Source: Fidelibacterota bacterium
Lineage (GTDB): Bacteria > Fidelibacterota > Marinisomatia > Marinisomatales > TCS55
DNA length: 64,000 nt
NCBI GenBank assembly: GCA_002724735.1
Contig: PBPT01000016.1
Span: forward strand, 71,674 to 135,673
Direction of reading: 5' to 3'
The position numbers were made by a program, and so were the translations under genes. The notes under the pieces were generated by a model. The model did not search any database and was not told the origin of the DNA. It saw nothing but the letters and a program-made list of their open reading frames with translations. Below, in pieces: positions 27,901 to 35,486 of this stretch (the first letter of the stretch is position 1; the number at the start of each line of letters is the position of its first letter).

Positions 27901-30364
27901 CTATAAGTTTACAGTTCGTGCAACAAGGATGACAAATGACTTAGAAAGTGTAAGTATTGTAGGAACATTTTATGAAGAAACATTACTTGGTAAAAATAAT
28001 TTTAAAATAGGAAAATTAAATTTAACTGGTTCATTAGATGGTGTTAATGATCTGTTTGAGTTAGTGAACAGAGACATATTGTTAGAAAATAGATCATATA
28101 AAGTAACAAGTGTTGACGATAGGAATGCAGACTACGACATAATATTTGTGGATCAAACACTTGCACCTAGTATTAATTTAGTTCCTAGTCGTTCTGCAGT
28201 GTCAGGACAAGATTATGTGTTTGTAAACAGATTCAGTGAAGCTAATAAAGAAAAGTACAATAAAAGATATTTAAGATTTACAGAATCTGAAAGATATCAA
28301 ATTAATGAAATTACTCCTTATATTGAATATGAAATACAACAGCTTTCTCCTGCTAACGATCAAATTTATCCTGTAGGTATTCCAAGAAATATTGCATTAG
28401 GCACAAATTATTACGTAGGTGATATGATTGTTAATACTACAGCAACAGGTGGAGATGGAAAAATTTATAAATGTACAGTAGCTCATACAGTGCAGTCTGC
28501 AGGCACAAGTGTAAATGGCGTCACACAGCTGGTATTTACAGCTTCAAACTGGACAGAAATCGCAGAAACAGTAGCTGGCATGACACTTACAGATAGAGTA
28601 GAAGCAATGAAACAAGTTCTTCAAGCGGCATATGGTGGAGTAGCATATGTTAATGTTATGAATGACCAAGCAACTAGATGGAGAATACATGTTCCTAGTA
28701 CAGCAACAAGTAGAATAGTTTCTAATATAAAAGCACATTTTGCAACAGACGATAGTACACAACTTTTAGTTACGCTTTTGAGAGATAATGAAGATAGGCT
28801 ACTCTTTGATGTTAATTTATCAAGACAACTTACACAAGGTAACAATTACGGTGTTGCATTATTTAGAGGAGACTCATTTAGTGAAAATATTATTGTTGCA
28901 AATACTAAAGACATTCCAAGCACAACAAAAACATTTTCAGTAAAAATAATTGGGGAAATTGATAGTTCTATTAAATGGATTACAGCAGCCAACTTAGGAA
29001 GTATACCTGCAAATTATATTAGTAATTTAAAAGTTGAAGCAGAAACTACAGTCCCAGATACAAGAATGATTTACAATCTCAAGTCTGGAAAGTTACCTTT
29101 TGGAATGACATTAGCAATAGATGGTGAAATTATTGGAAATGCACAACAGTTTAACACACCTGGTTCATTAGGTTTAACAACTTTTGAAAAAAAAGCAGTA
29201 ACCTGGGACGGTGTTCTACCTGGTGATACTACATTTGATAGAAAATATAAATTCACAATTGAAGCAAGGGACAGATTTAATTATACAGCTATTGAAAGGG
29301 AGTTTACTTTAACTGTATCTGATGTTGATCCTAAAAAGTATACAGATATATACATGCGTCCTTTACTACCTAGTGCTGAAAGAACAACGTATGCAAACTT
29401 TATTTCAGATAGAACTATATTTGATCCTGATAAAATTTATAGAGCAAATGATCCCAATTATGGTGTTAGAAGAAATTTAGAAATGCTTGTGTATGCTGGC
29501 ATAGAATCTAAAAAAGTAGACAAATTTGTAGCCGCGGCCGCAAAGAATCATAAACGTAAAAAATATATTTTAGGAGATTTTAAATCTGCAAAGGCAACTA
29601 CAGGTATAGGATCTACAGCAACAGATGTGTATGAAATAATTTATATTGAAGTAATTGATCCTGCAAATTCTAAAACTGGCAAAACAAAATCCAGCTTTAC
29701 AATTAACACAAAGAAAGAGATTACAGTTGATAGTGTGCAATATAGTCCAAAAGATGACGAACAAAAATATAACCAAGGTTATGATGCCCTTCCTGTTTAT
29801 ACACGAGGCGTCACTAAATTTATATTCGAAGAATTAGAAGATGTGCTTATTGTTGAAACTAGAGATAGCAGTGATAGTAGTGAGAACCAATTTGTAGATA
29901 CAGATAATAATGATTTTGAAGTTACCCTAAAAGGTGGTGGCACTACAACTGTTACTTTACAACTTACAGATTCCGAACCTCAACGCTTTAGACCTGTTAC
30001 TAACACAATCAAAACAGATAGTAACGCAATCAAAGTTAGTCAGGGAAAAGATAATTTGAGATATATATCTAGTATAGACAATATGAGAGATAATATCAAA
30101 GGTATAGGTGCTAATGAAAGAAACTATTTGCCTTTATGGATGCGTACACCACAAGCAGGATTCCAAGAACTAGATTATGTTACAGCTATACCAATCTGTT
30201 ATTGTAAGCCTGGGCAAGCAGTAGAAATACTTAAAAATATAAGAAATAATGGATTTGACACTAAAACTATTACATTTGATATTGATAGATATATTGTCAA
30301 GTCAACAGAGGAAGAAAACAACGAACAATATATTCTATTCGCAAATTACGAATTTAACACGTAA
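24956..30364 (+). CDS. Giant virion protein: esterase-like alpha/beta hydrolase plus YHYH domain plus Ig-like repeats
   Basis: Residues about 40-280 of this 1802-residue protein form an alpha/beta hydrolase of the polyhydroxybutyrate depolymerase/feruloyl esterase type. It shows ILLHGMGGTGQGM (oxyanion loop), GFSNGAALCN (nucleophile Ser near 120) and a late PGGHEAT His. Residues about 340-610 carry the YHYH domain (GSYHYHNGSFLY, IDGHSKIIGYCFDGYPIYGPYG). The rest has putative Ig/cadherin-like modules (GTLPPGISMSETGLLTG; SILPPGLVLDKDLGELVG) and a conserved-looking C-terminus. No signal peptide is visible. A tail-tip protein that deacylates or binds host surface polymers is a reasonable inference. 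Confidence 0.83.
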   Translation: MARLQSNTTITITKTWFQQPNGYTYPIAVRVPSLSTLNNKRIPVAILLHGMGGTGQGMLNEWNTYLPDHILIAPTGYLNSWNVAHEESKAPDLRMLEDLIDNLKAYENVDGTKIRLVGFSNGAALCNRAYVQLSDSSVDQIVTVATTFFNPMYRNNNFYIPVNEASTGINASNYPTIKIPFRPRKFVSFHGTTDTGFPYAGGAHEFGYTFLSAQASAFVAAKGQGFTGTQIPDHVGASDIGGTFKYTYNTPHGDVLHYKYPGGHEATASVKTIVQNNFVFVHDNQPSMPSVISAVKWNPNRLNIVDEEGTYPSATQFTFNGQVITATSNGDPYPALAGQSMTNTGVRDFGVNKNVIKAQNYNFRIKNRAGENTANPDKMELGGMGIFANGVLATSPSAGDHAIPGTNIFPPIGFNFNAVHLGSTYGVDNGGGHPEINGSYHYHNGSFLYNSWNTNRIYSANAYYNATDFNGDKFRHIDGHSKIIGYCFDGYPIYGPYGYQTGIDNTTAVVQMKSSYLLHPNDDHRPGDFKYDRVVDVEGIGQVTLTAGSFLQDFVYKGGHGTLDRYNGRYVKTPDFPDGTYAYFLTFEETTADTSISSVKPSYPYIFGTETKQSRTLVPAEVDQRLLQDRLDINHLWNIPTGTKLTNLIERSVVDIQLPIANGVTPTLELISGSLPNGTRLEGTRVVGTVYEVAYDKTFTAVIRANYKGSWQDRTLDFAVTGPDDPVWGTAAGDLPVGPNNVFYVLDSAQINFQLAATDTDLAAGDELSFFIADGDGTLPPGISMSETGLLTGITDPLLSLDKRFEYGGYDSQEYGTLPLDYGTLPNNGFSSYFYDSQNYDYSEPTSNPRKLNRYYPFAVTVTDGESFVRREFSIYVVGDDFLKADNTLMNASTGVFKSDATNVRQPTWITPGNLGFRRANNYQTIYLDVVDNPTLEGKMFYSLEDINSDGTPSILPPGLVLDKDLGELVGNIPYQAAITQDYKFTVRATRMTNDLESVSIVGTFYEETLLGKNNFKIGKLNLTGSLDGVNDLFELVNRDILLENRSYKVTSVDDRNADYDIIFVDQTLAPSINLVPSRSAVSGQDYVFVNRFSEANKEKYNKRYLRFTESERYQINEITPYIEYEIQQLSPANDQIYPVGIPRNIALGTNYYVGDMIVNTTATGGDGKIYKCTVAHTVQSAGTSVNGVTQLVFTASNWTEIAETVAGMTLTDRVEAMKQVLQAAYGGVAYVNVMNDQATRWRIHVPSTATSRIVSNIKAHFATDDSTQLLVTLLRDNEDRLLFDVNLSRQLTQGNNYGVALFRGDSFSENIIVANTKDIPSTTKTFSVKIIGEIDSSIKWITAANLGSIPANYISNLKVEAETTVPDTRMIYNLKSGKLPFGMTLAIDGEIIGNAQQFNTPGSLGLTTFEKKAVTWDGVLPGDTTFDRKYKFTIEARDRFNYTAIEREFTLTVSDVDPKKYTDIYMRPLLPSAERTTYANFISDRTIFDPDKIYRANDPNYGVRRNLEMLVYAGIESKKVDKFVAAAAKNHKRKKYILGDFKSAKATTGIGSTATDVYEIIYIEVIDPANSKTGKTKSSFTINTKKEITVDSVQYSPKDDEQKYNQGYDALPVYTRGVTKFIFEELEDVLIVETRDSSDSSENQFVDTDNNDFEVTLKGGGTTTVTLQLTDSEPQRFRPVTNTIKTDSNAIKVSQGKDNLRYISSIDNMRDNIKGIGANERNYLPLWMRTPQAGFQELDYVTAIPICYCKPGQAVEILKNIRNNGFDTKTITFDIDRYIVKSTEEENNEQYILFANYEFNT

Positions 30365-30368
30365 AAGC

Positions 30369-30376
30369 GATAAATA
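30369..30376 (+). promoter_or_regulatory. Late-promoter-like box GATAAATA
   Basis: This lies in the 31-nt gap before the ATG at 30396, which also has an AGAGGAA ribosome-binding site. Confidence 0.5.
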
Positions 30377-30395
30377 ATAAAGTAGAGGAAATAAA

Positions 30396-30992
30396 ATGGC
30401 CAGTAATATTATAAGTGACACAATTGATGCGGCATATCCAATAGCGGGTGTGGATAACGATACGCAAGGATTTCGTGATAACTTTACAGTAATTAAAACA
30501 GGACTTGCAACAGCAAAATCTGAAATTACAACATTGCAATCTGAAAGTGCAAAACTTAATAAGTCAAATGACTTTAATGGTACTAATATTGCTGATGCAA
30601 ATATACAATTACAAACTAAACAATACCATAATGTTGGTACAGTAGTAACAGGTTTAAATGTAAGTTTTTTAAATGGTCATTATCAAACTATTACAACTAA
30701 TTTACCTGTAGGCACATCATCAATTGTTTTTAATCTTTCTGATTGGCCTTCCAGAGCAATGTATGCAGAAATGGTACTAAGCCTTTTAGGTAATGATACA
30801 GCAAAAACTGCTACATTTACAGTAGCAGGCGGCGGCACAATTAAATATGATACAAACTATCCAAGAGTATCAGGCGCAGGTAGTGCGGCACAACTTACAC
30901 TTGATAGTGCTACTAATCCATTACTTGTAAAATTTTGGACTTACAATAGTGGTACAACAGTATTTGCACAATACTTAGGTCAATACACTTAA
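30396..30992 (+). CDS. Virion protein with divergent adaptor N-terminus
   Basis: This 198-residue protein begins with ISDTIDAAYPIAGVDNDTQG followed by FRDNFTVIKTGL. This is a weaker version of the 'DGTGDxLRxxFxKxNxNF' adaptor seen in the other fibre genes. The C-terminal half is a beta-rich Thr/Gly domain. It is probably a baseplate or short-fibre component closing the structural block. Confidence 0.7.
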   Translation: MASNIISDTIDAAYPIAGVDNDTQGFRDNFTVIKTGLATAKSEITTLQSESAKLNKSNDFNGTNIADANIQLQTKQYHNVGTVVTGLNVSFLNGHYQTITTNLPVGTSSIVFNLSDWPSRAMYAEMVLSLLGNDTAKTATFTVAGGGTIKYDTNYPRVSGAGSAAQLTLDSATNPLLVKFWTYNSGTTVFAQYLGQYT

Positions 30993-30994
30993 AA

Positions 30995-31234
30995 ATGATA
31001 AACCCTCATATAGATAGCTTAGAACATTTCTCTATTCAAGAGCTTGAATTAAAAGTGAGTGATTTACAAAGAAAATATTTCCAAACACGAAACTTATCTT
31101 TACAACAACAAATTGCAAATGTTTTGGACATTTACAAAATAGAATTACAAGACCGCAGAGCAAAAGAACTTAATCGTCAACAAAGTCAACAAAATGATGA
31201 TAATTCTCTTGACAATTTGATTAATATCAGTTAA
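30995..31234 (+). CDS. Small coiled-coil protein
   Basis: This 79-residue protein starts 2 nt after the previous stop. It is almost entirely helical with heptad spacing (FSIQELELKVSDLQRKYF) and a Gln/Asn-rich tail. Its place at the end of the tail gene run suggests an assembly factor, but the family is not recognised. Confidence 0.65.
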   Translation: MINPHIDSLEHFSIQELELKVSDLQRKYFQTRNLSLQQQIANVLDIYKIELQDRRAKELNRQQSQQNDDNSLDNLINIS

Positions 31235-31243
31235 ACTATACAA

Positions 31244-31765
31244 ATGCTTATGAAAACAGATGAACTAGGTATACCACGATTCTCTAATAAAGATCTTATC
31301 GATATGATTTACAGCGGGCACGTTGATAAATGCCATGTTGTATTATGTGATGAAAGTGACGATATTGATTTGTTTAATAAAGCGGCTACTGAACAAGGAA
31401 TATCACAACTTACAAAATATATTCCACTAGACGTTAACAAAGATGAATTTGATGGCGTACTTCAATCTGAATGGTTTATGCCAGATGAATATAAAAACAT
31501 GGATATTTTTAGTTGGTTAGAACAACGATGTCCTGATCATGAGTCGGTAACAAGAGTTGAAATGGAAATTATAGAATACGAAGCTCGTGGTATGCTAGAT
31601 CTTCTATGCTATATGGTTTATCTTGTAGATTTTATGCGTGAAAATAATATTGTTTGGGGCGTAGGACGTGGATCTAGCGTAGCAAGCTATATTTTATATC
31701 TAATAGGCGTACACAAAGTAAACTCAATCCAGTATGGCCTGGACTTCAATGAGTTCATGAGATAA
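31244..31765 (+). CDS. DNA polymerase III alpha (DnaE)-like fragment protein
   Basis: This is a 173-residue protein; ATG 31250 is an equally good start. The last 50 residues, including GVGRGSSVASYILYLIG followed by IQYGLDFNEFMR, closely mimic the 'VGPGRGSAAGSLVAYLLGI...YGLLFERF' block of bacterial DnaE, which begins the polymerase domain. The full enzyme is over 1000 residues and the catalytic carboxylates are absent. It is therefore a stand-alone module, not a polymerase. It may bind replication proteins or be a domesticated fragment. A weak promoter (TTGACA-N17-TAAACT) lies at 31209-31237. Confidence 0.65.
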   Translation: MLMKTDELGIPRFSNKDLIDMIYSGHVDKCHVVLCDESDDIDLFNKAATEQGISQLTKYIPLDVNKDEFDGVLQSEWFMPDEYKNMDIFSWLEQRCPDHESVTRVEMEIIEYEARGMLDLLCYMVYLVDFMRENNIVWGVGRGSSVASYILYLIGVHKVNSIQYGLDFNEFMR

Positions 31766-31793
31766 GTAAGTATATAATAAAGGAGGCAAACAT

Positions 31794-32228
31794 ATGTCAA
31801 AAGTATCAGGTGGTAAAAAACAAATTAGAAGCCTACGTGGTAAAGTTGTCGACATGGATCTACTTCGCAAACGTAATGAACTTACACCAGCAGTAGGAAA
31901 TGCTAGGGTAAATGCACGTGGTGACGAATTAGGACCAGGAGGTAAAATTATCCGTAAGCGTGAAGAAATTGTTGCAGAACATTATGCAACAGCAGGTACT
32001 GTTTCACACGAATCAGGTGCTCCTGAACCAACACAAGAAGTTGTACAAGAAGAGCAACAACCTGCAGTAGCTAAAAAAACTAAAAAAGTTAAAGTAAAAG
32101 CAGATCCTGTAGTAGAAGCTCAACCAGAACTCACTGAAGAAGAACAAGAAATGATGGCTGAGGCTGAAGCAGATGATGAATGGATCGAAGACGCAGACGG
32201 CAATTTTGTAAAAAAGCAAGGTGACTAA
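31794..32228 (+). CDS. Conserved phage protein with basic N-terminus and acidic tail
   Basis: This 144-residue protein has a strong AAAGGAGG ribosome-binding site. The N-terminus is basic (KKQIRSLRGKVVDMDLLRKR) with a Gly/Arg motif (NARGDELGPGGKIIRKREE). A low-complexity Glu/Lys linker and an acidic end (DDEWIEDADGNF) follow. It lies directly upstream of the GroES-like gene. Function unknown. Confidence 0.75.
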   Translation: MSKVSGGKKQIRSLRGKVVDMDLLRKRNELTPAVGNARVNARGDELGPGGKIIRKREEIVAEHYATAGTVSHESGAPEPTQEVVQEEQQPAVAKKTKKVKVKADPVVEAQPELTEEEQEMMAEAEADDEWIEDADGNFVKKQGD

Positions 32229-32230
32229 AA

Positions 32231-32641
32231 ATGGCTCAAAACATTAATGCAATTAAAGGAAATATCCGCGCCAAAGGCGAAGACGTACTAGTCGTAGATA
32301 TGTGGTTTGGTGAGCAAACTACGGCAAGTGGATTAATTATTAGCAGTGATGATGCTACAACACGTGGAATATATCCAAGATGGGGCAGAGTATATAGTAA
32401 AGGCCCTCGCAATAAAGATCCATACAACGAAGGCGATTGGATTCTAGTATCGCATGGACGTTGGACTAGAGGTCTAAAGGTTAATACCGATACAGAAGAA
32501 TTAGAAGTACGTAAAGTTGAGCTAGATAGTATACTTGCTTATAGCAACGAAAAACCAGCTGGTGTTAACATTGGCACCGAAGTTGGTCAAGGAGAGTCAT
32601 TAAGTATACCTTCAACTTTTGAACCAGCATTACACCATTAA
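32231..32641 (+). CDS. GroES-like co-chaperonin (gp31-type role)
   Basis: This 136-residue protein has the Cpn10 beta-barrel pattern. DVLVVDMWFGEQTTASGLII corresponds to the 'RVLVK...KTAGGIVL' start and mobile loop. GRVYSKGPRN and NEGDWILVSHG match the later strands. T4 gp31 replaces GroES for folding the capsid protein, so a similar role is likely. It starts 2 nt after the previous stop. The C-terminal 25 residues are an extension beyond normal Cpn10. Confidence 0.75.
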   Translation: MAQNINAIKGNIRAKGEDVLVVDMWFGEQTTASGLIISSDDATTRGIYPRWGRVYSKGPRNKDPYNEGDWILVSHGRWTRGLKVNTDTEELEVRKVELDSILAYSNEKPAGVNIGTEVGQGESLSIPSTFEPALHH

Positions 32642-32655
32642 AGAAAGAGGCTACC

Positions 32656-33066
32656 TTGAAAAATATTGATCTCAACAAGTATCAAGAATTCGTTGATGCA
32701 GTAACTAGCACTGAAAGTAAAAATAATAGCGATTTTCAAATGCGTTGGAACGGTTTGCAAAATGAACGCACTACTGATATGCCTAGACTATTAACAGCTT
32801 GTTTAGGACTTAGTGCCGAAGCAGGAGAATTTACAGAAATAATCAAAAAAATTGTTTTCCAAGGAAAACCTTTGGACAAAGATAACATTTGGCACATGCA
32901 ACGTGAGCTAGGTGATATTATGTGGTATTGGATGCAAGGGTGCATGGCTCTTGATATTGATCCAAATGAGGTTATCCAAATGAATATAGATAAGCTAAAA
33001 GCACGTTACCCAGGCGGAGACTTTGATGCTTACTACTCCGAAAACAGAAAAGAAGGCGATTTATAA
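32656..33066 (+). CDS. mazG: MazG-like nucleoside triphosphate pyrophosphohydrolase
   Basis: This 136-residue all-alpha NTP-PPase has EAGEFTEIIKK and ELGDIMWYW, which provide the two acidic metal-binding clusters (ExxE and ExxD) of MazG. The start is TTG 32656 after AAGAGG. Marine phage MazG is proposed to alter nucleotide pools or ppGpp-linked signalling; here the neighbours (exonuclease, clamp loader, thyX) suggest nucleotide metabolism. Confidence 0.85.
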   Translation: MKNIDLNKYQEFVDAVTSTESKNNSDFQMRWNGLQNERTTDMPRLLTACLGLSAEAGEFTEIIKKIVFQGKPLDKDNIWHMQRELGDIMWYWMQGCMALDIDPNEVIQMNIDKLKARYPGGDFDAYYSENRKEGDL

Positions 33067-33075
33067 CAAAAACGC

Positions 33076-33104
33076 TTGACAAACTCCAAAATTTAAGTTA
33101 TAAT
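33076..33104 (+). promoter_or_regulatory. Perfect consensus sigma70 promoter
   Basis: TTGACA (33076-33081), a 17-base spacer and TATAAT (33099-33104) precede the run of small membrane proteins, exonuclease, gp44, ferredoxin and thyX. Confidence 0.85.
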
Positions 33105-33127
33105 AGTAATATTAATGAGGAGTAGCT

Positions 33128-33289
33128 ATGAAATTACCCACACAACTTAGCGGTTTAGGCACAACCGGATTAACTGGAATAGTGCTAATGGTTCTTCATG
33201 TGACTGGATATCTTACTGGTTGGGCATGGCCTATTCTATATGTATTTTTAATAATTACAGGAATTGGGCAAGAAAACAGGAAGGGTTAA
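33128..33289 (+). CDS. Small membrane protein (53 aa)
   Basis: ATG 33128 follows GAGGAG. The product has one or two transmembrane segments (LTGIVLMVLHVTGYLTG and WPILYVFLIITGIG) and a basic end. The stop overlaps the next start (TAATG). It is not in the ORF track. Function unknown. Confidence 0.7.
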   Translation: MKLPTQLSGLGTTGLTGIVLMVLHVTGYLTGWAWPILYVFLIITGIGQENRKG

Positions 33290-33414
33290 TGGCAAGAAGA
33301 AACAGGCTAGAAAGAAAATTAGACGAATACAATCATACAATGGAACTTATTAGAACTATTGTTCCTATTGTTGTATTAATACTACAAATCGTAATTTTAA
33401 CAAAGTTGGCTTAG
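33289..33414 (+). CDS. Small single-pass membrane protein (41 aa)
   Basis: I place the start at ATG 33289, coupled to the previous stop and preceded by AGGAAGG, not at the track's 33220. The N-terminus is basic (ARRNRLERKLDEY), and the C-terminal 18 residues are a transmembrane helix. It forms a pair with the preceding membrane gene. Confidence 0.65.
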   Translation: MARRNRLERKLDEYNHTMELIRTIVPIVVLILQIVILTKLA

Positions 33415-33415
33415 A

Positions 33416-33952
33416 ATGACTACACATGCAATGATTGATTTAGAGACACTTGATACTAAACCAAGTTGTCAGATATTAAGTTTAGGCGCAGTAAAATTTA
33501 ATCCTATAACAAATGATGAACCTCATTCTGAATTATACATTAAGCCAGATATAGATCAGCAACACGATGCTGGTCGAACTACTTCAGATAGCACCATTGA
33601 ATGGTGGAGTAAACAAGACCCTAAGGTAATGGAAGAAGCATTTTCTTCAGATGGTCGTATGAACATAGATCTTATGCTAGATCAATTAACCAAATGGTTA
33701 GTTGGTACAGACGTAATATGGGGTCATGGTTATGGTTTTGACATAACAATTCTAGAAGATCTATACAGGAACTTCGATCGTCCGATTCCCTGGCAGTTTT
33801 GGCAAATAAAGGATAGCCGAACACTGTTTAGTTGTTGTAAAGAAGATCCAAGAAAGAAAATGCAAAGTGATCTTCACAATGCTCTTGCAGACTCTTATTT
33901 TCAAGCAAAATCTGTGCAAGAAGCATATAAAGAATTAGGTATAAAAAGATGA
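33416..33952 (+). CDS. DEDDh-family 3'-5' exonuclease
   Basis: This 178-residue nuclease has all four acidic sites: MIDLETLD (Asp-x-Glu), WGHGYGFDITIL (second Asp) and HNALADSYFQA (His and final Asp), which is the DEDDh arrangement. Length and sequence suit the RNase T/Rv2179c-like group, to which T4 DexA is related. It may degrade RNA or single-stranded DNA to recycle nucleotides. Its stop overlaps the next ATG (ATGA). Confidence 0.82.
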   Translation: MTTHAMIDLETLDTKPSCQILSLGAVKFNPITNDEPHSELYIKPDIDQQHDAGRTTSDSTIEWWSKQDPKVMEEAFSSDGRMNIDLMLDQLTKWLVGTDVIWGHGYGFDITILEDLYRNFDRPIPWQFWQIKDSRTLFSCCKEDPRKKMQSDLHNALADSYFQAKSVQEAYKELGIKR

Positions 33953-34035
33953 GCAGTTTCTTTTACGCTTTAGCAAGTGCGAGCTTCATATTAGGTGTCT
34001 CCATATTAGCTATATCATATATAATATTAATATAA
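33949..34035 (+). CDS. Membrane micropeptide (28 aa)
   Basis: ATG 33949 overlaps the exonuclease stop (ATGA). The peptide is one continuous hydrophobic helix (ASFILGVSILAISYIILI). Translational coupling and the pattern of similar micropeptides in this phage support it, but it is short and could be chance. Confidence 0.45.
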   Translation: MSSFFYALASASFILGVSILAISYIILI

Positions 34036-34050
34036 CAGGAAGAACAATAA

Positions 34051-34968
34051 ATGAAAGATTTATGGGTAGAAAAGTATCGTCCTAAAACTGTAGATGGTTA
34101 TGTTTTTAGAGATGAAGCACAAAAGGCTCAGGTAAAAACTTGGATAAAAGATAAGACTATTCCCCATTTATTGTTTAGCGGAAATGCTGGTATTGGCAAA
34201 ACTACACTTGCAAAATTATTATTCAATGAACTTGAAATAAATGATTTAGATATATTAGAAATAAACGCATCACGAACAAACTCAGTTGACGATGTTCGTG
34301 ATAAAATTGTCAACTTTGTACAGATGATTCCGTTTGGTGATTTTAAAGTCGTATTACTAGACGAGGCTGATTACTTATCCCCTAACGCTCAAGCGGCGTT
34401 GCGTGGTGTTATGGAAGAGTATCATACTACTGCTCGATTCATTCTTACTTGCAACTATCCTAATCGTGTAATACCTGCATTACATAGTCGGTGCCAAGGA
34501 TTCCATATAGCAAAAATTGATCAAACAGAATTTACAGCAAGAGTAGCCGAAATTCTTATTACTGAAGGTGTTACTCCTGATTTAGATACTCTTGATACGT
34601 ATGTCAAAGCAACATATCCTGATTTACGTAAGTGCATTAACACAGTACAAATGAACTGTCAAGATGGTAGCTTGTTAAGACCAAATGAAGGCGACACAGG
34701 TGAAGCTGACTGGAAGCTTGACATGGTCGAATTATTTAAAGCAGGAAAAATACAAGAAGCACGTAAGCTCTTATGTGGAGCAGTCCGTCCAGAAGAGATG
34801 GAGGAAATTTATCGTTGGTTATATGACAATATAGAATTATTTGGTGATGATGCAAATCAAGATCAAGCAGTATTGTTTATCAAACAAGGACTTGTTGATC
34901 ATACATTAGTTGCAGATCCTGAGATTAATTTAGCCGCTACATTAATTAGACTGGCTAGCATTAAGTAA
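34051..34968 (+). CDS. 44: Sliding-clamp loader ATPase subunit (T4 gp44-like)
   Basis: This 305-residue AAA+ protein has Walker A GNAGIGKTTL near residues 43-52, Walker B VVLLDEADYLS near 105, sensor 1 FILTCNYPN, and the arginine-finger block SRCQGF. Its homologue T4 gp44 forms the loader that places gp45 on DNA with gp62; no gp62 gene is evident in the window. It starts after AGGAAGAAC. Confidence 0.93.
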   Translation: MKDLWVEKYRPKTVDGYVFRDEAQKAQVKTWIKDKTIPHLLFSGNAGIGKTTLAKLLFNELEINDLDILEINASRTNSVDDVRDKIVNFVQMIPFGDFKVVLLDEADYLSPNAQAALRGVMEEYHTTARFILTCNYPNRVIPALHSRCQGFHIAKIDQTEFTARVAEILITEGVTPDLDTLDTYVKATYPDLRKCINTVQMNCQDGSLLRPNEGDTGEADWKLDMVELFKAGKIQEARKLLCGAVRPEEMEEIYRWLYDNIELFGDDANQDQAVLFIKQGLVDHTLVADPEINLAATLIRLASIK

Positions 34969-34975
34969 ATAACGT

Positions 34976-35314
34976 ATGACGTATCTAGTAAATGAAAATT
35001 GCATTAAGTGCAAGCATATGGATTGTGTAGAAGTATGCCCTGTGGATTGTTTTTACGAGGGTGAGAATATGCTTGTTATCAATCCAGATGAATGTATAGA
35101 TTGCGGAGTATGTGTGCCTGAGTGTCCTGTAGATGCAATAGTTCAAGATCACGAATCAACACAAAAAATATTTGACTTAAATGAAAAGTATAGTTTAATT
35201 TGGCCTAATATAACACAAATACGTCCTGAAGATGTTCCTGAAGATGCAAGTGAATGGGCAGAGGTTGAAGATAAGATGAAGTACTTTTCGGAGGAACCAG
35301 GTCGTGGAGACTAA
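34976..35314 (+). CDS. fdxA: 7Fe ferredoxin (FdxA-type)
   Basis: This 112-residue protein begins with [20 protein letters not shown] and then [16 protein letters not shown], the paired cluster motifs of bacterial [3Fe-4S][4Fe-4S] ferredoxins of the Azotobacter FdI/FdxA type. The C-terminal extension ([16 protein letters not shown]) is also family-like. It probably supplies electrons to host or phage redox enzymes; thyX follows closely, but a direct link is inference. Confidence 0.9.
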   Translation: MTYLVNENCIKCKHMDCVEVCPVDCFYEGENMLVINPDECIDCGVCVPECPVDAIVQDHESTQKIFDLNEKYSLIWPNITQIRPEDVPEDASEWAEVEDKMKYFSEEPGRGD

Positions 35315-35486
35315 ACACAAAAAACTTATAAATGATATTGTACGTATAGATGTAATAGAAGAAGAAATAGAATACTATAAAACACTACTACGCGAACATG
35401 ATACTGGACATATCCATACAACGATTGGATTTTTGAAAAGAAGGATAGAGGAACTAAAAGGAGAAGCCCCTTGGCCATTAGATTAG
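35304..35486 (+). CDS. Small helical protein (60 aa)
   Basis: The start is GTG 35304, 9 nt after GGAGG and inside the ferredoxin 3' end. The product is charged and helical ([18 protein letters not shown]). The end overlaps thyX by 16 nt. Function unknown. Confidence 0.65.
   Translation: METKHKKLINDIVRIDVIEEEIEYYKTLLREHDTGHIHTTIGFLKRRIEELKGEAPWPLD

Noticed and set aside
31209-31237. TTGACA-N17-TAAACT as a confident promoter
   Set aside because: The -10 box is weak and lies in coding sequence; mentioned only in the gene entry.
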